Positions 1 through 12,600 of a stretch of 64,000 nucleotides of DNA are shown here, in pieces. A program made the position numbers and the translations under genes. The notes beneath the pieces were generated by a model that saw nothing but the letters and a program-made list of their open reading frames with translations, did not search any database and had not been told where the DNA came from. Source of the stretch: Rhodamnia argentea (Eukaryota > Streptophyta > Magnoliopsida > Myrtales > Myrtaceae); contig NC_063150.1 in assembly GCF_020921035.1 (NCBI RefSeq), positions 29,621,826 through 29,685,825 on the forward strand. The letters run 5' to 3'. Every line of letters begins with the position of its first letter. Within the stretch, counting starts at the first letter, position 1.

Positions 1-114
1 GGAGTTGGCAATGAAGTGATCGTTTTTAAAAGAAGTTGGCACTTAAGTGATCGTTTTTAAAGTTTTGGCACCAAAATGAGCGTTGTACACAAGTTTTGAC
101 ACTTCTAATGTATT
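1..114. mobile_element. Right arm of foldback MITE, cut by window edge
   Basis: This stretch matches the right half of the complete MITE at 13340-13705, including the repeated GATCACTTAAGTGCC-type motif and the terminal TAATGTAT. The left arm must lie outside the window. Confidence 0.75.
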
Positions 115-626
115 TTAGCCCATAAGCATCAGTTAATTGGTTTGCCGTTGTTTAGAGTGAATCAGTGCTACGTGTATTGTTACTAAGTTCAGTTTCTGGC
201 ACGTTAAATCGGATGAAGCCCCCAAATTATTACTGATAGGGAATATCAGCAGCCTCAGAATTTTCATTGTGAAGAGTGTGAAAATTGCTTTTCCTACTCC
301 AGAGGGGGTCAATTCAATCCACTTCAGATGCAAGAAACTGTGCTCAGAGAACAGTCCTTGCTTAATCATGCTGCTCCAAATAGATGCTGAAGAGCTGAAG
401 CATTGAAGGAGGAATAATTCAAGGTTGTAAAAGTTATGAATGAGCACTTCCGCAGCTGAAACTATCCATTGTTTTTAAGCTGGAGATGATAAAATCAAAG
501 TGACTGCCACATGATTGTAGTGGTTATGGAACGGTCCATTCTTTCGAATTAGGTAGGGGAAATAAAGGTAGTAACATTGAAAACTTGGTAATCTGCAGGG
601 AAACTTGCAGCATAAATTGTATACCA
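115..626. other. GLP-A1 upstream region
   Basis: No gene is supported here. The sequence is the upstream flank of GLP-A1 and recurs before A2 (about 13706-14221) and A3 (about 27271-27786). A short minus-strand open frame (133-447) is conserved in the copies but shows no recognisable domain, and the conservation is explained by the recent duplication. Confidence 0.6.
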
Positions 627-651
627 GGTCAAGCACTGTCATCTATAAATA
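627..651 (+). promoter_or_regulatory. GLP-A1 core promoter
   Basis: TATAAATA lies at 644-651, about 100 bp before the ATG. GGTCAA at 627-632 is the reverse complement of TTGACC, the core of the W-box bound by WRKY factors. Both motifs stand at the same spacing before A2 and A3, and a similar pair precedes B1 and B2. W-box function is inferred from sequence only. Confidence 0.6.
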
Positions 652-752
652 GAGACCATGTTAGCATGCAAGACGTCTCACTCCTCCCTCGAGCAATAAT
701 ATTCCAAGCTAGGAAATAGCACCCAAGATCAAAGCCCCAACGCCCGCCCACA

Positions 753-1606
753 ATGAAGTTCCTTCCAATTAGCCTTCTCATTTTGGCTTTGGCGACTGCC
801 GCTGCCTTTGCTTATGACCCAAGTCCTCTTCAGGACATATGCGTGGCCACCAAGGACCCAAATCCTGCAGGTTGGAAATCTATTCTAGTGTTATCTACGT
901 TCTCCTTTTCTTATGGTTAATGATACCGCAATTAGAACACACAAAAGGGTTTTGTTTTGGTAGCATGACATCACTTAATTTCATCTATCAGAAATAGTCT
1001 ATATACCACATTGAGTAACGCATATTAAGATCAGCTCTGATTTCTTATGCAGTGTTTGTGAACGGACAATTCTGCATGGACCCGATGCAAGCCACTGCAG
1101 ATGACTTCGTCTTTATGGGGTTCAGAAACCCAGGGAATACTGCAAACCCACTCGGATCAAAAGTCACACCTGCTACTGTCATGGAGTTTCCGGGGCTCAA
1201 TACTTTGGGCATATCCATGGCTCGCCTCGACTTCGCTCCTGGCGGTCTTAACCCTCCCCACACTCACCCTCGTGGCACTGAGGTTCTGGTCGTCATCGAG
1301 GGCACGCTCCTTGTCGGCTTTGTCACATCTAACCAATTGAACAACACATTCTTCAGCAAAGTCTTGTACCCAGGCGATGTGTTTGTTTTCCCAATTGGGC
1401 TCATTCACTTCCAGTTGAACACCGGAAAGACTCCCGCACTGGCCTTTTCTGGTTTGAGCAGCCAAAACCCAGGAGTCATTACCATAGCTAACTCCATCTT
1501 CGGAGCGAAGCCACCCATTTCTGCTGATGTTCTCACCAAGGCCTTCCAAGTGGACAAGAAAGTTGTCGACTACCTTCAGGCACAGTTTTGGTATGACAAC
1601 AACTAA
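753..1606 (+). CDS. Germin-like protein A1 (cupin, subfamily 1 type)
   Basis: Exons 753-870 and 1053-1606 flank a 182-nt GT-AG intron and encode 223 residues. Residues 1-20 form a signal peptide ending AFA before YDPSPLQ, so the protein should enter the secretory pathway and the cell wall. Cys30 and Cys47 fit the germin disulphide pair. Cupin box 1 ([14 protein letters not shown]) gives metal ligands His109, His111 and Glu116; box 2 ([14 protein letters not shown]) gives His158. Asn136 sits in an N-glycosylation sequon (NNT). Family members form oligomers and some act as Mn superoxide dismutase or oxalate oxidase; which one applies cannot be read here. The ATG is the first before the signal peptide. 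AATAAA follows at 1746-1751. A1 has VVIEG and TFFSKV where A2 has VVVEG and TLFTKV. Confidence 0.95.
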
Positions 1607-1745
1607 ATGGAACAGATGACTAGTGAAATGCCGACAGAGCATAGCCATATACCTTAACAGATCGTTGCCACTATCCATGAGAGATTGCCAATAATAAATC
1701 ATTAGTTTTGGGGTATTTATATACCCCGTGTATGAATCCTTGAGC

Positions 1746-1751
1746 AATAAA
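1746..1751 (+). terminator. Poly(A) signal of GLP-A1
   Basis: AATAAA stands 140 bp after the stop codon. The same hexamer follows A2 (15341-15346) and A3 (28922-28927). Confidence 0.55.
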
Positions 1752-2813
1752 GTTCCTTCTCTTTGTCCCTCCCTCCTTGTTTTGAGGATAACTTCGCATT
1801 CGAGAAGAGCCAATGCCAAGCAAAGTCATAAAAGAAACAAAACACAGATTTTGATAAGACGTCTCTAAATTCAGTGAAAATAATTGCGACTTGGGCATTC
1901 AGATCAGCCTCAAAATGATCAATAGAGCACATAACGTTATTGGGCACGTTCCATTAGGGGGCTTATCGCTTAGAAGTTCGACGTACATCTAGACGGATCC
2001 ACAAAAATTCCATTGGTGTCACCTTTTTCGTGGTCCAATTTTGTGGAAGCATGGGAAAGGAAGTCCCAGTCGACACACCTGCCATCAAGATCAATGCTTC
2101 GTGCTGCCTAGTCGCCAGCGTGTTTCCTATGAACCAGGATGTATCGCCATTTTGTAGAAAACATGTGGTATTTTCACAGTTCGATATCTGCGTATCTGTG
2201 AAAAACTGTCCTATTGCATGCGTTGCACTCCATGCTGAAATTCGGACTATTTTCCAAACCATGACTAGTTTCAACCGAAAGCTGGACTTGGAAAACCATT
2301 CACTAAGAAACTGTGCCATAGGCAAAGAATACCCCTGAAATAACTCAAGATAAAGTAGCTGATCACAAGAAGAATATGGAAATTTTGAAAACGAACAGAA
2401 GGGGGAGACAACGACTCACCATAACCAAATTGAAGTCCCCTATGATATTTTACATCCTTCGCAAACAGTGAAGGACAATTATCTAATAAACTTTCAGTAT
2501 CGAAGAATGGTTTGGATGTCAAGCTCACAGCAGAGATGCAAATTGAAATGTCCCCATCATCTACACATCTTTGACAGCTCTGCCATTTCTCCATGTTATA
2601 CTAAGATGTATAGACTGCCTTTTAACAGCTCTGCCCCCGTCTTCTGCAATTTCCTACTAGCGAGTCCTTGTTAGCACAAGTCGCAAAGTAACTTTCTCCT
2701 CCTTTTTTCCACGACTGAATCGTAATGCAATGCATACACCAGGCAAAGCGATGAAGTTCCTGCATATTTCCCTTTCAGAAAGCTTCAGGTGATACAATTT
2801 ACTTCATCAATAG
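1752..2813. other. Conserved block downstream of GLP-A1, no assigned gene
   Basis: No known gene is recognisable. The block recurs almost unchanged after A2 (about 15347-16410) and in a clearly diverged form after A3 (about 28930-29960). Minus-strand open frames at 1963-2325 and 2271-2594 persist between units 1 and 2, but the diverged copy breaks them, so they are probably chance or relics of an old exon. Confidence 0.5.
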
Positions 2814-2827
2814 GACTGCCTGAAGTG

Positions 2828-3023
2828 TTTTTTTTTTTTTTTTTGGTGACCCAGGGAACCCCCGCACGGCCGGCAGCCGGGGGTAAACCCTAGGGGCAAC
2901 ACGTGTTAGCCACCACACACATACCACCGGTTAAGTCACCCTGCAACGTCCCTAGGATTCGGACACTCGACCTTTTGTGAGAGGAAGAGTGCGCGAACCA
3001 GCAGCGCCACCCAGGTGGGTGGT
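2828..3023 (-). mobile_element. tRNA-derived SINE in unit 1 only
   Basis: A 196-bp insert begins on the + strand with 17 T (poly-A on the minus strand) and is flanked by 14-bp target duplications, GACTGCCTGAAGTG at 2814-2827 and GACTGCCTGACGTG at 3024-3037 (13 of 14 match). Read on the minus strand it starts CCACCCACCTGGGTGGCGC and has a box-B-like GTCCGAATCC, as in tRNA-derived plant SINEs. The matching site in unit 2 (near 16410-16425) is empty, so the insertion postdates the unit duplication. Confidence 0.88.
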
Positions 3024-3037
3024 GACTGCCTGACGTG

Positions 3038-4937
3038 TTGTATGCAGGAAAATTCACAAAAATTTGCAGACTCCCAATGTCTGGTTGTTCTGACTTACAT
3101 TATATGGAGATAGGTGAAGCACAACCCAAAAATTGAATCTATCGACTTTTGAAGTACTTTTTTAGGAGCCAAAGCCGTTGGACCCACAGCATATTTGAAG
3201 CTTTTTCATGTGAAAGACTAGTAAGGGCATTTCTTAATTAAACTCAGCATAACGAGCCGGATAAAAAAGGATATCGAATTGTTTGTATTTGATCCAAGAT
3301 GCCATATCTCTATTCAGTTTGACACGGTACTTAGGATAATACAATCATGTCCAAGTGTTCTGCCTGAGTCCTTCGTCTATTCTCACCATAGTTCTCTCCT
3401 TGTACATTAATTAATACATGCTCGCTAGGTAATCCTTTCTCAAAATAATTTCGAACTTTTAACAGAAACAATAAAAACCAAAGTGAAAATCATGTCAATC
3501 CTCAAGCAGGCTCGTGAACCAATCTACAAGTCCAATCCAGCAACTATGAGACCATTTAGAAATCCATTGAACAGAATATGAGATAAATTTCTTAACAAAG
3601 CCTAGCTGTGCGAAACAACTTAAGAAATGCTTTAGTCCGGGATAAGATATATTTTCAGTCCAACATATAAAGGCGCATTGGAAGCAAGCATATGCTCTGA
3701 ATATTCTTTGTAGCTTCCTCCAAAAAACAGAGTGGATCAAATTTTCTAATTTAACAAGGATAAAAATCAGCAACCACAGACTGATCAGGAATGGAAAAGC
3801 AATGGAGATTGCCCCCTTCAACAACATTCGCAGAGACAATATTGTAGCAGTCCTTACTCAAACAAGTTGAGTTTGAAAAGGTGTCAGATAGCAATCATAA
3901 ACGACAAGCATGGCTAGGGTCCGCTCGATTACTTGGGTTGGTTTTAGGACCCTCATGGGTTTAGTCCCAGGTCGTCGCACCACTTCATGAAGGTTGTTGG
4001 TCATTTCTAGGTTTCAGATTGTGGCAGAAGATATGGTCTTTACTTGATCATGCTGCTTTGAGATGATGCTAGAGAGTTTCTGTTCTCTCAGAAGAAAAAC
4101 GAAGAAACGGTATAAGGATGTGAAGGTTATCGAAGATCACTTCCATATCAGATGATGTGCCTTCTTCTAGATGGAGGAGAGAAAATCAAACAAATTACCA
4201 AGTCATTGTAGTTGTTATAGAGCCGTTCATCCATGGAGCATAGATTCAACTTCTGAAGACTTGGTAATCTGCAGGGCAACTTGCTGAATAAACTACATCT
4301 CAAAAAATTGCACCCTTAATCCTCAACTAAGCCATGTCTTAAAAGTTTTGGAATCTGTTGGAATTTCATTAGGCTGCTGAGGAGGTGGCAGCTCGGGAGA
4401 ACAGCATCTTATTCCCTGCCTTCTAGGAACCATGATTGGGAAAAAGAAAAGCTTACTGGGAGTAGTATGTAACAAACAGAAACTTATTGTCCAAAATGGT
4501 TAAAAAAATTAGTGCTCAGTACCAAACATGATTGACTTCTGTTACTATTTCTAGTGGGGTGCCTCAGCAACATCAACATTTTCAGGATAAAGATGCCTAT
4601 TGCAAGGGTACTTTTGCAATCTAGTATAGTCAATCCTTTTGAGATATTAAAATTTGCACAGGAAAAGCTCATTAGTTTCTAATCTTCTTTGAGATATGCT
4701 AAAGAGTCATAAGAGAAATTCAGGAGAAATGGCACAAGGATGTAAGATTCATCAAAAGCCATTTCCAAGTCAGGGGATGTGCCTTCTTTAAGCTGGAGGA
4801 GAGGAAGTCAAACAAGTCGCCCGGTCGCCGTGGTTGTTATGCAGTAATTCATTCTTGGATTGGAGGAGGGGAAAACAGATAAAACCTCTGAAGACCTGGT
4901 AATCAGCAGGGGAACCTGCTGAATGAACTGCAAACTG
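3038..4937. other. GLP-B1 upstream region
   Basis: No gene is supported. The part from about 3400 to 4080 is an older paralogue of 8880-9470 in the same unit, sharing segments such as CAAAGCCTAGCTGTG and ACCACTTCATGAA. This shows that the A and B genes with their flanks first arose by a single-gene duplication. The region recurs before B2 at about 16420-18320. Confidence 0.55.
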
Positions 4938-4960
4938 GGTCAAACATTTTCATCTATAAA
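4938..4960 (+). promoter_or_regulatory. GLP-B1 core promoter
   Basis: TATAAA at 4955-4960 lies about 105 bp before the ATG, and GGTCAA (W-box core, reversed) at 4938-4943 has nearly the spacing seen in the A genes. Confidence 0.58.
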
Positions 4961-5062
4961 GTGAGATCATGTTGCCATGCAACTCCTCACTCCCCCTGAA
5001 GCAACACTAGCTTGTGCAAGGATTAGAACTTGAGATCAAGGCCAATCCAGTCCACAACCACG

Positions 5063-5821
5063 ATGAAGTTTCTTCCAGTTAGCTTTCTCATTTTGGCTTT
5101 GGCAACTGCCGTTGCTTTTGCTTATGATCCGAGTCCTCTTCAGGACATTTGCGTGGCCACCAATGACCTCAACTCTGGAGGTTGGTCCTCCATTCTTGCA
5201 CTGTTCATATCTTTCAAGTCTGCCTAATGATGTCCAAACTATAATGCCAATTCTTTTTCTTATGCAGTATTTGTGAATGGAAAGTTCTGCAAGGACCCAA
5301 AACAAGCAACAGCTGATGATTTCCTCTTTACGGGGTTCAGGAATCCTGGAAACACATCGAATCCGCTTGGATCAAAAGTCACACCGGCTTTCGTCAACCA
5401 ATTTCCGGGACTCAACACTCTTGGAATATCCATGGCTCGCATTGACTTTGCTCCTGGCGGCCTAAATCCTCCCCACACTCACCCACGTGGCACCGAGGTT
5501 CTTGTCGTGGTGGAGGGAACATTACTTGTTGGCTTCGTCGCATCCAACCAATTAAACAACACTCTATTCACCAAAGTCCTGTACAAGGGGGACGTGTTTG
5601 TGTTCCCTATTGGTCTCATTCACTTCCAGTTGAATATTGGAAACACATACGCTCTGGCGTTTGCCGGTCTAAGCAGCCAGAACCCAGGAGTCATTACCAT
5701 TGCTAATGCCGTCTTCGGAGCAAAGCCACCCATTTCTGCTGATGTTCTCACCAAGGCCTTCCAGGTGGACAAGAAGGTTGTTGACTACCTCCAGGCGCAG
5801 TTTTGGTATGACAACAACTAA
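5063..5821 (+). CDS. Germin-like protein B1 (cupin, subfamily 1 type)
   Basis: Exons 5063-5180 and 5268-5821 with an 87-nt GT-AG intron encode 223 residues. The signal peptide is followed by [15 protein letters not shown]. Cys30/Cys47, His109, His111, Glu116 and His158 are all kept, as are boxes [14 protein letters not shown] and [14 protein letters not shown]. An extra sequon, NTS at Asn68, separates the B type from the A type, which has NTA. The open frame continues upstream to 5030 without another ATG, so 5063 is the start. B1 differs from B2 at few positions: ATAV/ATAA in the signal peptide, FVNQ/FVDQ and GFVA/GFVT. The predicted role is an apoplastic metal-binding cupin in stress or defence; its enzyme activity is unknown. 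A poly(A) signal AATAAA stands at 5938-5943. Confidence 0.95.
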
Positions 5822-5943
5822 AAGTGTCTGTGATCAACATCACTCACACAGAGCAATTGAGTCATGACTTGCAAAATTTACCTTTTCTTCCATGTGGTTG
5901 CTCTACACACTATGTCCCTCATGTATGATTGATTTCAAATAAA

Positions 5944-6286
5944 AGATCGTTACCTCTCTCTTGACTGATTTGGAATAGAAGTTTGTTACCTCTCTCTCTC
6001 TCAGGCGCTACAACAATAATCGGATTTATGCCTCAAACAAATGGCTATAAATACGAAACGAATCGCTCATCCTGTCTGGAATTGTGCAGTAGTGGTAAAA
6101 TATGTAGAATTTGGAACTCAGAAGGAATTTATCTAAGATCCACTGTTGCTTCCCATCAAGGAAATGTGTACTCTGAAAAGGGTATCATTGAAAGAATGTT
6201 CTACCCTAAATCTTGTGAGTGGGTTAAGAGATTGTTTGAAGAAATCATCAGGGTCATCATTTATGTCAATTTCTCTAAGTTACTTA
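5944..6286. other. GLP-B1 3' flank
   Basis: There is no gene. The flank contains a short TC-microsatellite at about 5990-6003 and a segment (5825-6190) that recurs after B2 and, diverged and without its gene, at 43640-44000. Confidence 0.55.
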
Positions 6287-7196
6287 GGGTGCACATGATA
6301 ACATTTCTAGAAGTGGATTTTTGCTCTAGAAGTGCTTTTGGAGCAGAAATTCGTTTGGTAATGTAACTTCTGAAGCATAAATTCTTTTGGTAAAAAGTTT
6401 TAATTTTGAAAAAAAATTTCCACTTCTGAAGTTGTTTTTCTACCACTTTGAGAAGTTAAAAAAAATAGCTTCTTCAACTCAATAAGTACTTTTCGCCTCA
6501 CCTTCTTTTTATTAGACCCTCACCTTCTTTTTTATCATACCCACCTTCGCCAACCTCTATCGCTCTAGACCGTCGCCGCCCATCACCGACCTCCACCGGC
6601 CGCCGCCCACGACCACCATCAACCGCCGACCATCGCTCGCCCCCTCCCACCACGGATCTCCGCCAGCCGCAACTCTTCGACCGCCCCCGATAGTCAACCA
6701 CCGCCGACCTCCGTCGCCCACCGCCCATCACCACCGGCCACCACCAACCACCGCCGCCACCGATGACCGCCAACCTCCACCGGCCACCGCTAACCGCCAA
6801 CCACCGCCCATCGCTAACCTTTGCCGACCGCGATCACCACCAATCGCCAATCATCGCCAGCCACGATCGCTGCCAACCATTGACCACCGCGCCGGCCACC
6901 GCTGCTGCCAAGTCGCCGTCTCCTGCCGTCGGAGTAAAAAATAAATAATAAATTTTTATTTAATAAAAAATATTTTTAAAGAAATTTAAATAGTTAAAAA
7001 ATGAAGTATAAATTTTTCAGCCGCCAATAATAATTTTTCATAGAATATTTTTTATTAATAATGTTTCACAAGTAGAAATTTTCAACCGTTACCAAACGAA
7101 TTTCTCTGATTAGAAATAATTTTTAGAGTAGAAGTATAAAAATCAACTTCTTGCCAAAAGTTGATTTCTGAAGCAGAAGTGTTACCATGTGCACTC
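6287..7196. mobile_element. PIF/Harbinger-like non-autonomous element with CCG-rich core
   Basis: Termini GGGTGCACATG (left) and the inverted CATGTGCACTC (right) are flanked by TTA at 6284-6286 and 7197-7199, which fits the 3-bp TTA duplications of PIF/Harbinger elements. Similarity continues inward on both arms (AAATTCGTTTGGTAA). The core at about 6540-6930 is an unusual low-complexity CACCGCC/CCGACC-rich stretch between AT-rich arms. Short open frames in the core come from this repeat and are not genes. There is no transposase. Confidence 0.75.
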
Positions 7197-7199
7197 TTA

Positions 7200-9631
7200 G
7201 TTCAAGTTCGACAAATTACAGTTGATTACATTTCTCATTTTATCACCAACTTACTAAATTCTGCATGTCTCATCTTTTTCATTAGTATGGCCAAAGGAAA
7301 AATCTTTCCTGCAGTCATTTTCCATCTACAATCCAAATGCCGGGTCGAAAACGCGTCAATTCAGCTATATTATATTTCCCAAGAATGTCGTCACACACAG
7401 GAAAGTCAAAACATTGAATAAGATATATGTGGCATTGATCTCTATCTTGAAGCAGTCAATATTATGATCTCAAAGAGACCATAATTGGAGATAGCGATGA
7501 AATGCAGAGACACGAATGCCTTACTTCCTCTGCACTTATTTTGACAACTTCCGAAAGAACTACTCAACCTTAGCTTGAAATGATTTCAGACTCTGGTAAT
7601 TTTACCGAAAACAAATTTAGACATCTCATGCAGATCGACATGAGTACGATCGAAATAATTGTGTGATTCCTGCTAATTATGCAGAGGAAAATTCCTAGAT
7701 CCAATGCCAAGAAGAGCCAGCAGATAAAACAGAACATAGGCATTCAATCAACGTACATGAATTCAAGAAAGATGATCCTGACAACCATGAGCCAGACCCC
7801 CAAGGAGTACTCAGGAATTGTAAGATTGAAGATGAATGTCTACTTATGGTGACATGACTATTCGTGTTGCGTGCGGGAACTGGGTTAAGTTCTCACGTTA
7901 ACTCGATGTCATAAGTCTCAACTATTCCTTTCATCGGGGTTATTTCTTCTCGCTCCAGTTGCATGGAAGCTCAGGGAAGGGAAAATTACAGATTACATCA
8001 CATTACATCTCAAGAACCTTAATTTAGATGGTTGGTTACAGAAAGCAAAAAAAAAAAAAAAAAAGAAAAACCCACAATGACATGCAAACTAGAAGATTGG
8101 CGATCACAGCAACAAACCAAATTGAGGGCTACCTAAAAATAAAAAAAAAAATTCTGCTGGTGCATGTGGAGAATGGAGAGTGGAAGTCGTTTGAAAAATG
8201 GAGTACATAAATTAATTGCTCCATGGAGAAGGATTAAAAACAGAAGATCCAATGACGGACGGATGCAGTTTTTTAAAGAAGGTTAACACTAGACTTTTGG
8301 CTAGGCGACCTTAGTTGTTTGGCAGAAAGTCACCATTGTCTAACCACTTTTGACAGCTCTGCCCCTTGTTCTGCAATTTCCTTTGATTGAGTCCTCGTTA
8401 GCAGAAGTCTAAACGTACCCTTTTTTACTTAATCATGGTCCCGAACATTTTCGTTTTTGATCTAATAAACAGAACCAAGATTGGTAGGCTTCTCATTGGG
8501 GCTGCACTTTTACATCCATGCAATGCAATAAAAAAAAAAAACATAAAAAACACAAGTACACGATTGCATCGTGAAAACAATACATACACCAGGTGAAGTG
8601 ATGAAGTTTGTTAGGATGCACGTGAGTTGTGTTAGAGAAGTCTCACATTGAAAAATTGATGTGGTGTTGAGCAGTTAATATATTCAAGCTAATACGTAAC
8701 TCATTGGCTTAAACTTTTGAGTGAAAATGGATCTAACTGGATACGTTGACGGCCCGGACTTGCGCTCCCTCTTAACAATTTCTTAATTATGCCAAAGCAA
8801 AGCAGAGCGGATATCGAGTTTTGCCCATTGAATTCAATATCTATATTCTATTCTTAATCATGCCCGAGTTCGATCTTTTCCCACTTCCCATCATAGTCCA
8901 ACTACAAATCCATTCCAGACCGTCTAGAAATCCATGCAATAGAATATGAGACAACCTTCTTAACAAAGCCTAGCTGTGTGAAACATCCTTAAGAAATGCT
9001 TTAGCCCTCGATAAGATATATATATTATGAAAAGTGCATTGCAAGCAAGCATATGCTCTGAATGTTCTTCCATTTTCCTCCAAATAATAGAGTGGGTCAA
9101 CTTTTCTAATTTAACAGGGAACAACATCAGCAACTACAGATTATATCTTTCATGAATGTAAAAGCAAATGTTCCTAAGGCATGGAGATTGACCCTTTCGA
9201 CAACATTTGCAGACACAATATTTTGTCCGTCCTTAAACAATTTCGGCCTTGAAAGGTGTCAGACAGCAATTCTATAAAACGACATGGTTAGGATGCTACC
9301 GATTTACTTAGCTCGATTGCCCCTAGATCACGTCAAATCACCCTCAATAGCATATTACCGTGATCAGACCAACACTTGCATATTCCTTTCAAGACTTGGC
9401 CTATATGGATTTAGTCCCGAGACGTCACACCACTTCATGAAAGTTGTTGGTGTTCATTTCTTTATGTGAGGAGCAGGAAATCAAAGTAAAGGACAGTGCT
9501 TGTGCTTGTGGTTGTTGTGGAGTCACCCGCCCATTGAGTTTTAAAAGTTCGATATGTCGAAGTTAAGAAACTGGGGAACGAAGTCTCACCATAACTGAAT
9601 TTGAGTCTTCTAAACTTATCTTTTGTGGAGC
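7200..9631. other. Unit 1 intergenic region, no gene
   Basis: No gene is supported on either strand. It holds A-tracts near 8050 and 8530, a piece near 8605-8775 resembling a dispersed plant repeat (TTAGAGAAGTCTCACAT), and from about 8880 a paralogue of 3400-4080. Unit 2 carries the same region at about 23740-26450. Unit 1 lacks about 80 bp found near 25325-25420. Confidence 0.5.
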
Positions 9632-9636
9632 CGGTG

Positions 9637-12600
9637 TGTCACGACCTGAACCCCCGAGTCTGCTAACATCCCCTCCGGCCACGACTGTGTACAATTCTCC
9701 AGGATCCAAAGGCCAACAAAACAACACGTGCGGAAGCAGAAACAAATCCCTGTACAGAAACCAACAACAAAAATGATAACTTGGGATGGTAAAAACAAAC
9801 TTATGTACATATATACATAATTGTTACAACTCTCAAACCTAGGGCTTCAGAGGCCACTGCACAAGGCTGTAACCACCTATAACAAAAAGATTACGTGGTC
9901 GAAGCCCACTACACTTCCAAAATAAAACACTTTACAAAAGTCAAGAGGCCAACTATCCTAAACCTCGTCCTCGCTATCGGGTACTATCTCATCTATGGCT
10001 GCCAGCTCGTCGTCATCCAACTCTGGTGGCTGCTCAGTATCGGATGGTTCCACCACTTCCCTACTCTCTTCCGGCGCCAAAACTTTTGGGTTGGGCTCCA
10101 AACCTGCTGGTCCAGCCTCGAGGGGCACCACGAAGCCATCTGGAGGTGCAGCGTTGGTGGGGTCCCATTCCCCAATACCGTCGTAGGGAATATCAAATCC
10201 ACTCAACAGACCTACCGACAAATCCCTGTGGTGGTACGTCCATGCCATGTAGGTGTGAGGCTTCCAATAGAGCTCTCCCGTGTCCACCCAAACCGTTGTC
10301 GCGTGCCTATAATACACTTGATCCTCTCGGACCGGATACTCCGTCACTAGCGTATCCATATCCCGGAGAATGCCAAACCTCGGGGGCGGAACACTCATGG
10401 TTGAGGCGGAAGGTCTGAAAAAAGACGAGCCCACGGCGGGGTGAGAATAAATCTCAGTAAGAAAGTCCCTAATCCTAGGTTAGGGCTCTAGTGCCTCCAG
10501 ACACGTCCTAGGTGAGCAATTTCCAATAATTATTCCTTCAATCAAAAATTCCACAAATAAATTCCATAACATTCCATTCTTTCTCCAAAAATTGCCACAC
10601 CTTCCCAAATATTCCACGTTACTCTCATATCGGCGTTCCACGCCTCAGACTGTCATAAAAAAATATTTCACGTACTCCCGAGCCAGCGTTCGATGCCTCA
10701 GGCTAACATATAAAATTCTACGTTACTCATATGCCCGCATTTAACGCATCAGGCTATCATGTAATTGGATAGACCCACGTAATAACGCCTCAGGCCATTA
10801 TATAGTTCGGACCCACGTAATAACGCCTTAGGTTAATATCCCGCGTTTAACACCTCAGGCTAAAATAATAAGTACAACCTTGCTTTTAATGCCTTAGGGT
10901 AAAATAATAATAACAGAGCCCGCGTCATAACGCCTCAGGCTAAAATATGGTCTTATAAAATACGAACCCCGCGTCATAACGCTTCAAGGTAAAATTTCAC
11001 ATCTCCTCTCAAATAATCTTCATAAAGACCATATGACAACAATAAATCCTCGATCGCTCGTCCGATACCACACGATCTCTTATTTCCTTCCGATCGATCA
11101 ATCTTCACCATATGATCATGGTAAATTTCCTGATTAGCAGATTGAGACCACACGATCTCACCAATTTTCTTCCAACAAAAGATCGGGACCATGCGATCTT
11201 TCTAATTTTCCTCAACTGCCCAATCGAGACCACTCGATTTACTTATACTGAATAAATACTCGATCGGAACCACGTAATTCACTCACGTTGAATAAATAAT
11301 AAACCGGGACCACCCGATTAAATCACATTCAAGCCGATGGCCAATCGGGCGACACGATTAATTTATGTTACCACAAAAATTAACCTACGCCACACGATAT
11401 TAATTATGCTAACGTAGCAACTAATAAATACCGTATGATCAAAATTATACGAACGTACATTTAATACGTACCATACAATTAAACCATACTAACGTGGCAA
11501 ATAATCGGGACCGTACGATTAAAATATCCTCACGTACAATTAATCTTCACCACCCGATTATTTTACATAAAGCAGGATTTAATCTCGGCCGTCCGATCAA
11601 TCTTCCTAAGCAAGATTCAATATAAGCCGTCAGATTAAAACATGAAAGGCAAGATTAAATCCTAGCCATCCATCATCAATCATGCATATTCACTATTCAC
11701 TCAAGAACACATTTTTTTCTCTCTCCTCCTCTTCACATTCGGCCAAGGCAAGTTCTTGAGCAAATTCAACCAATTTTTCATCCAAACTACTTAATCTAAT
11801 GTCCATTAGCAACTTAGATACATAATCTAAGGTTCGAGACCAACTTACCCAAAGTTTAGCAAATTTTCCAGCGAGAAAGTCGAGTGAAAAATTTGATTCC
11901 AACTGGCGGCTCTGGCGACTCCTCTTGCTCGGCTAAAACCCACGAAAATCCGGCGGTCCCGGGCGATTCACGGTGGAGGTTAAGCTCCGGCGGTTCAAGG
12001 CGACACCGGCGGCGGCTTGGAAAATTTTCGGTGAGAGAGAGAGAGAGCAATGGTGAGTTCGGCCAAGTGAGAGAAAAGTGAGGTAGAGAGAGAAAGTTGT
12101 CTTGGATTTTTGGAGAAGAAGACCAAAATTTATTTGTATAAGGTTAGGATAATAATTGGGCTAGATATTTTGGTCTAAAAGTCAAGAAGGGTAAAAATGT
12201 AATTCCATCAACCAAGACTAGTCAACATTTTCGGCCAAGAGGGGGTATTGACCGAAATGCCCTTGAGCCAAAGTGAAAAATATCAAATGGGTCTTTTCCC
12301 ATTTTCAGTCCAAATTTTTATTTTTCCTAAATCCTTTGGGCAAACAGCGAAGAAATCGTACGTTGGATGAGGAAACGTCCAAAATTTAATTATTGAAACC
12401 CCTGAAGGTCCGACGTCAAATTCTGAAGCTCGATTCGCGATCAATCTCGATTAATTGAAATTTCAGCGTATCTCAAACAAACGGGCGGCTTTTAGGAGTT
12501 ACTCAGATCGACCCGTGATTAATATCACGTTTAAGAATTTCTCGAGCCATGGCGACTTTGGTTGTCATTCAATTGCGAGGGTCAATAACTAGTCCCGATG

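Noticed and set aside
1157..1819. 220-residue minus-strand frame opposite GLP-A1
   Set aside because: Antisense shadow of the GLP exon; the same shadow shortens in A2 and A3.
6498..6948. Frames rich in G/R/W or P/H in the CCG-rich core
   Set aside because: Low-complexity translation of a CACCGCC-type repeat within a transposon.
8605..8780. TRIM-like repeat starting TGTTAGGATGCACGTG
   Set aside because: It resembles a dispersed plant repeat, but the other end and flanking duplication are not clear in either unit.
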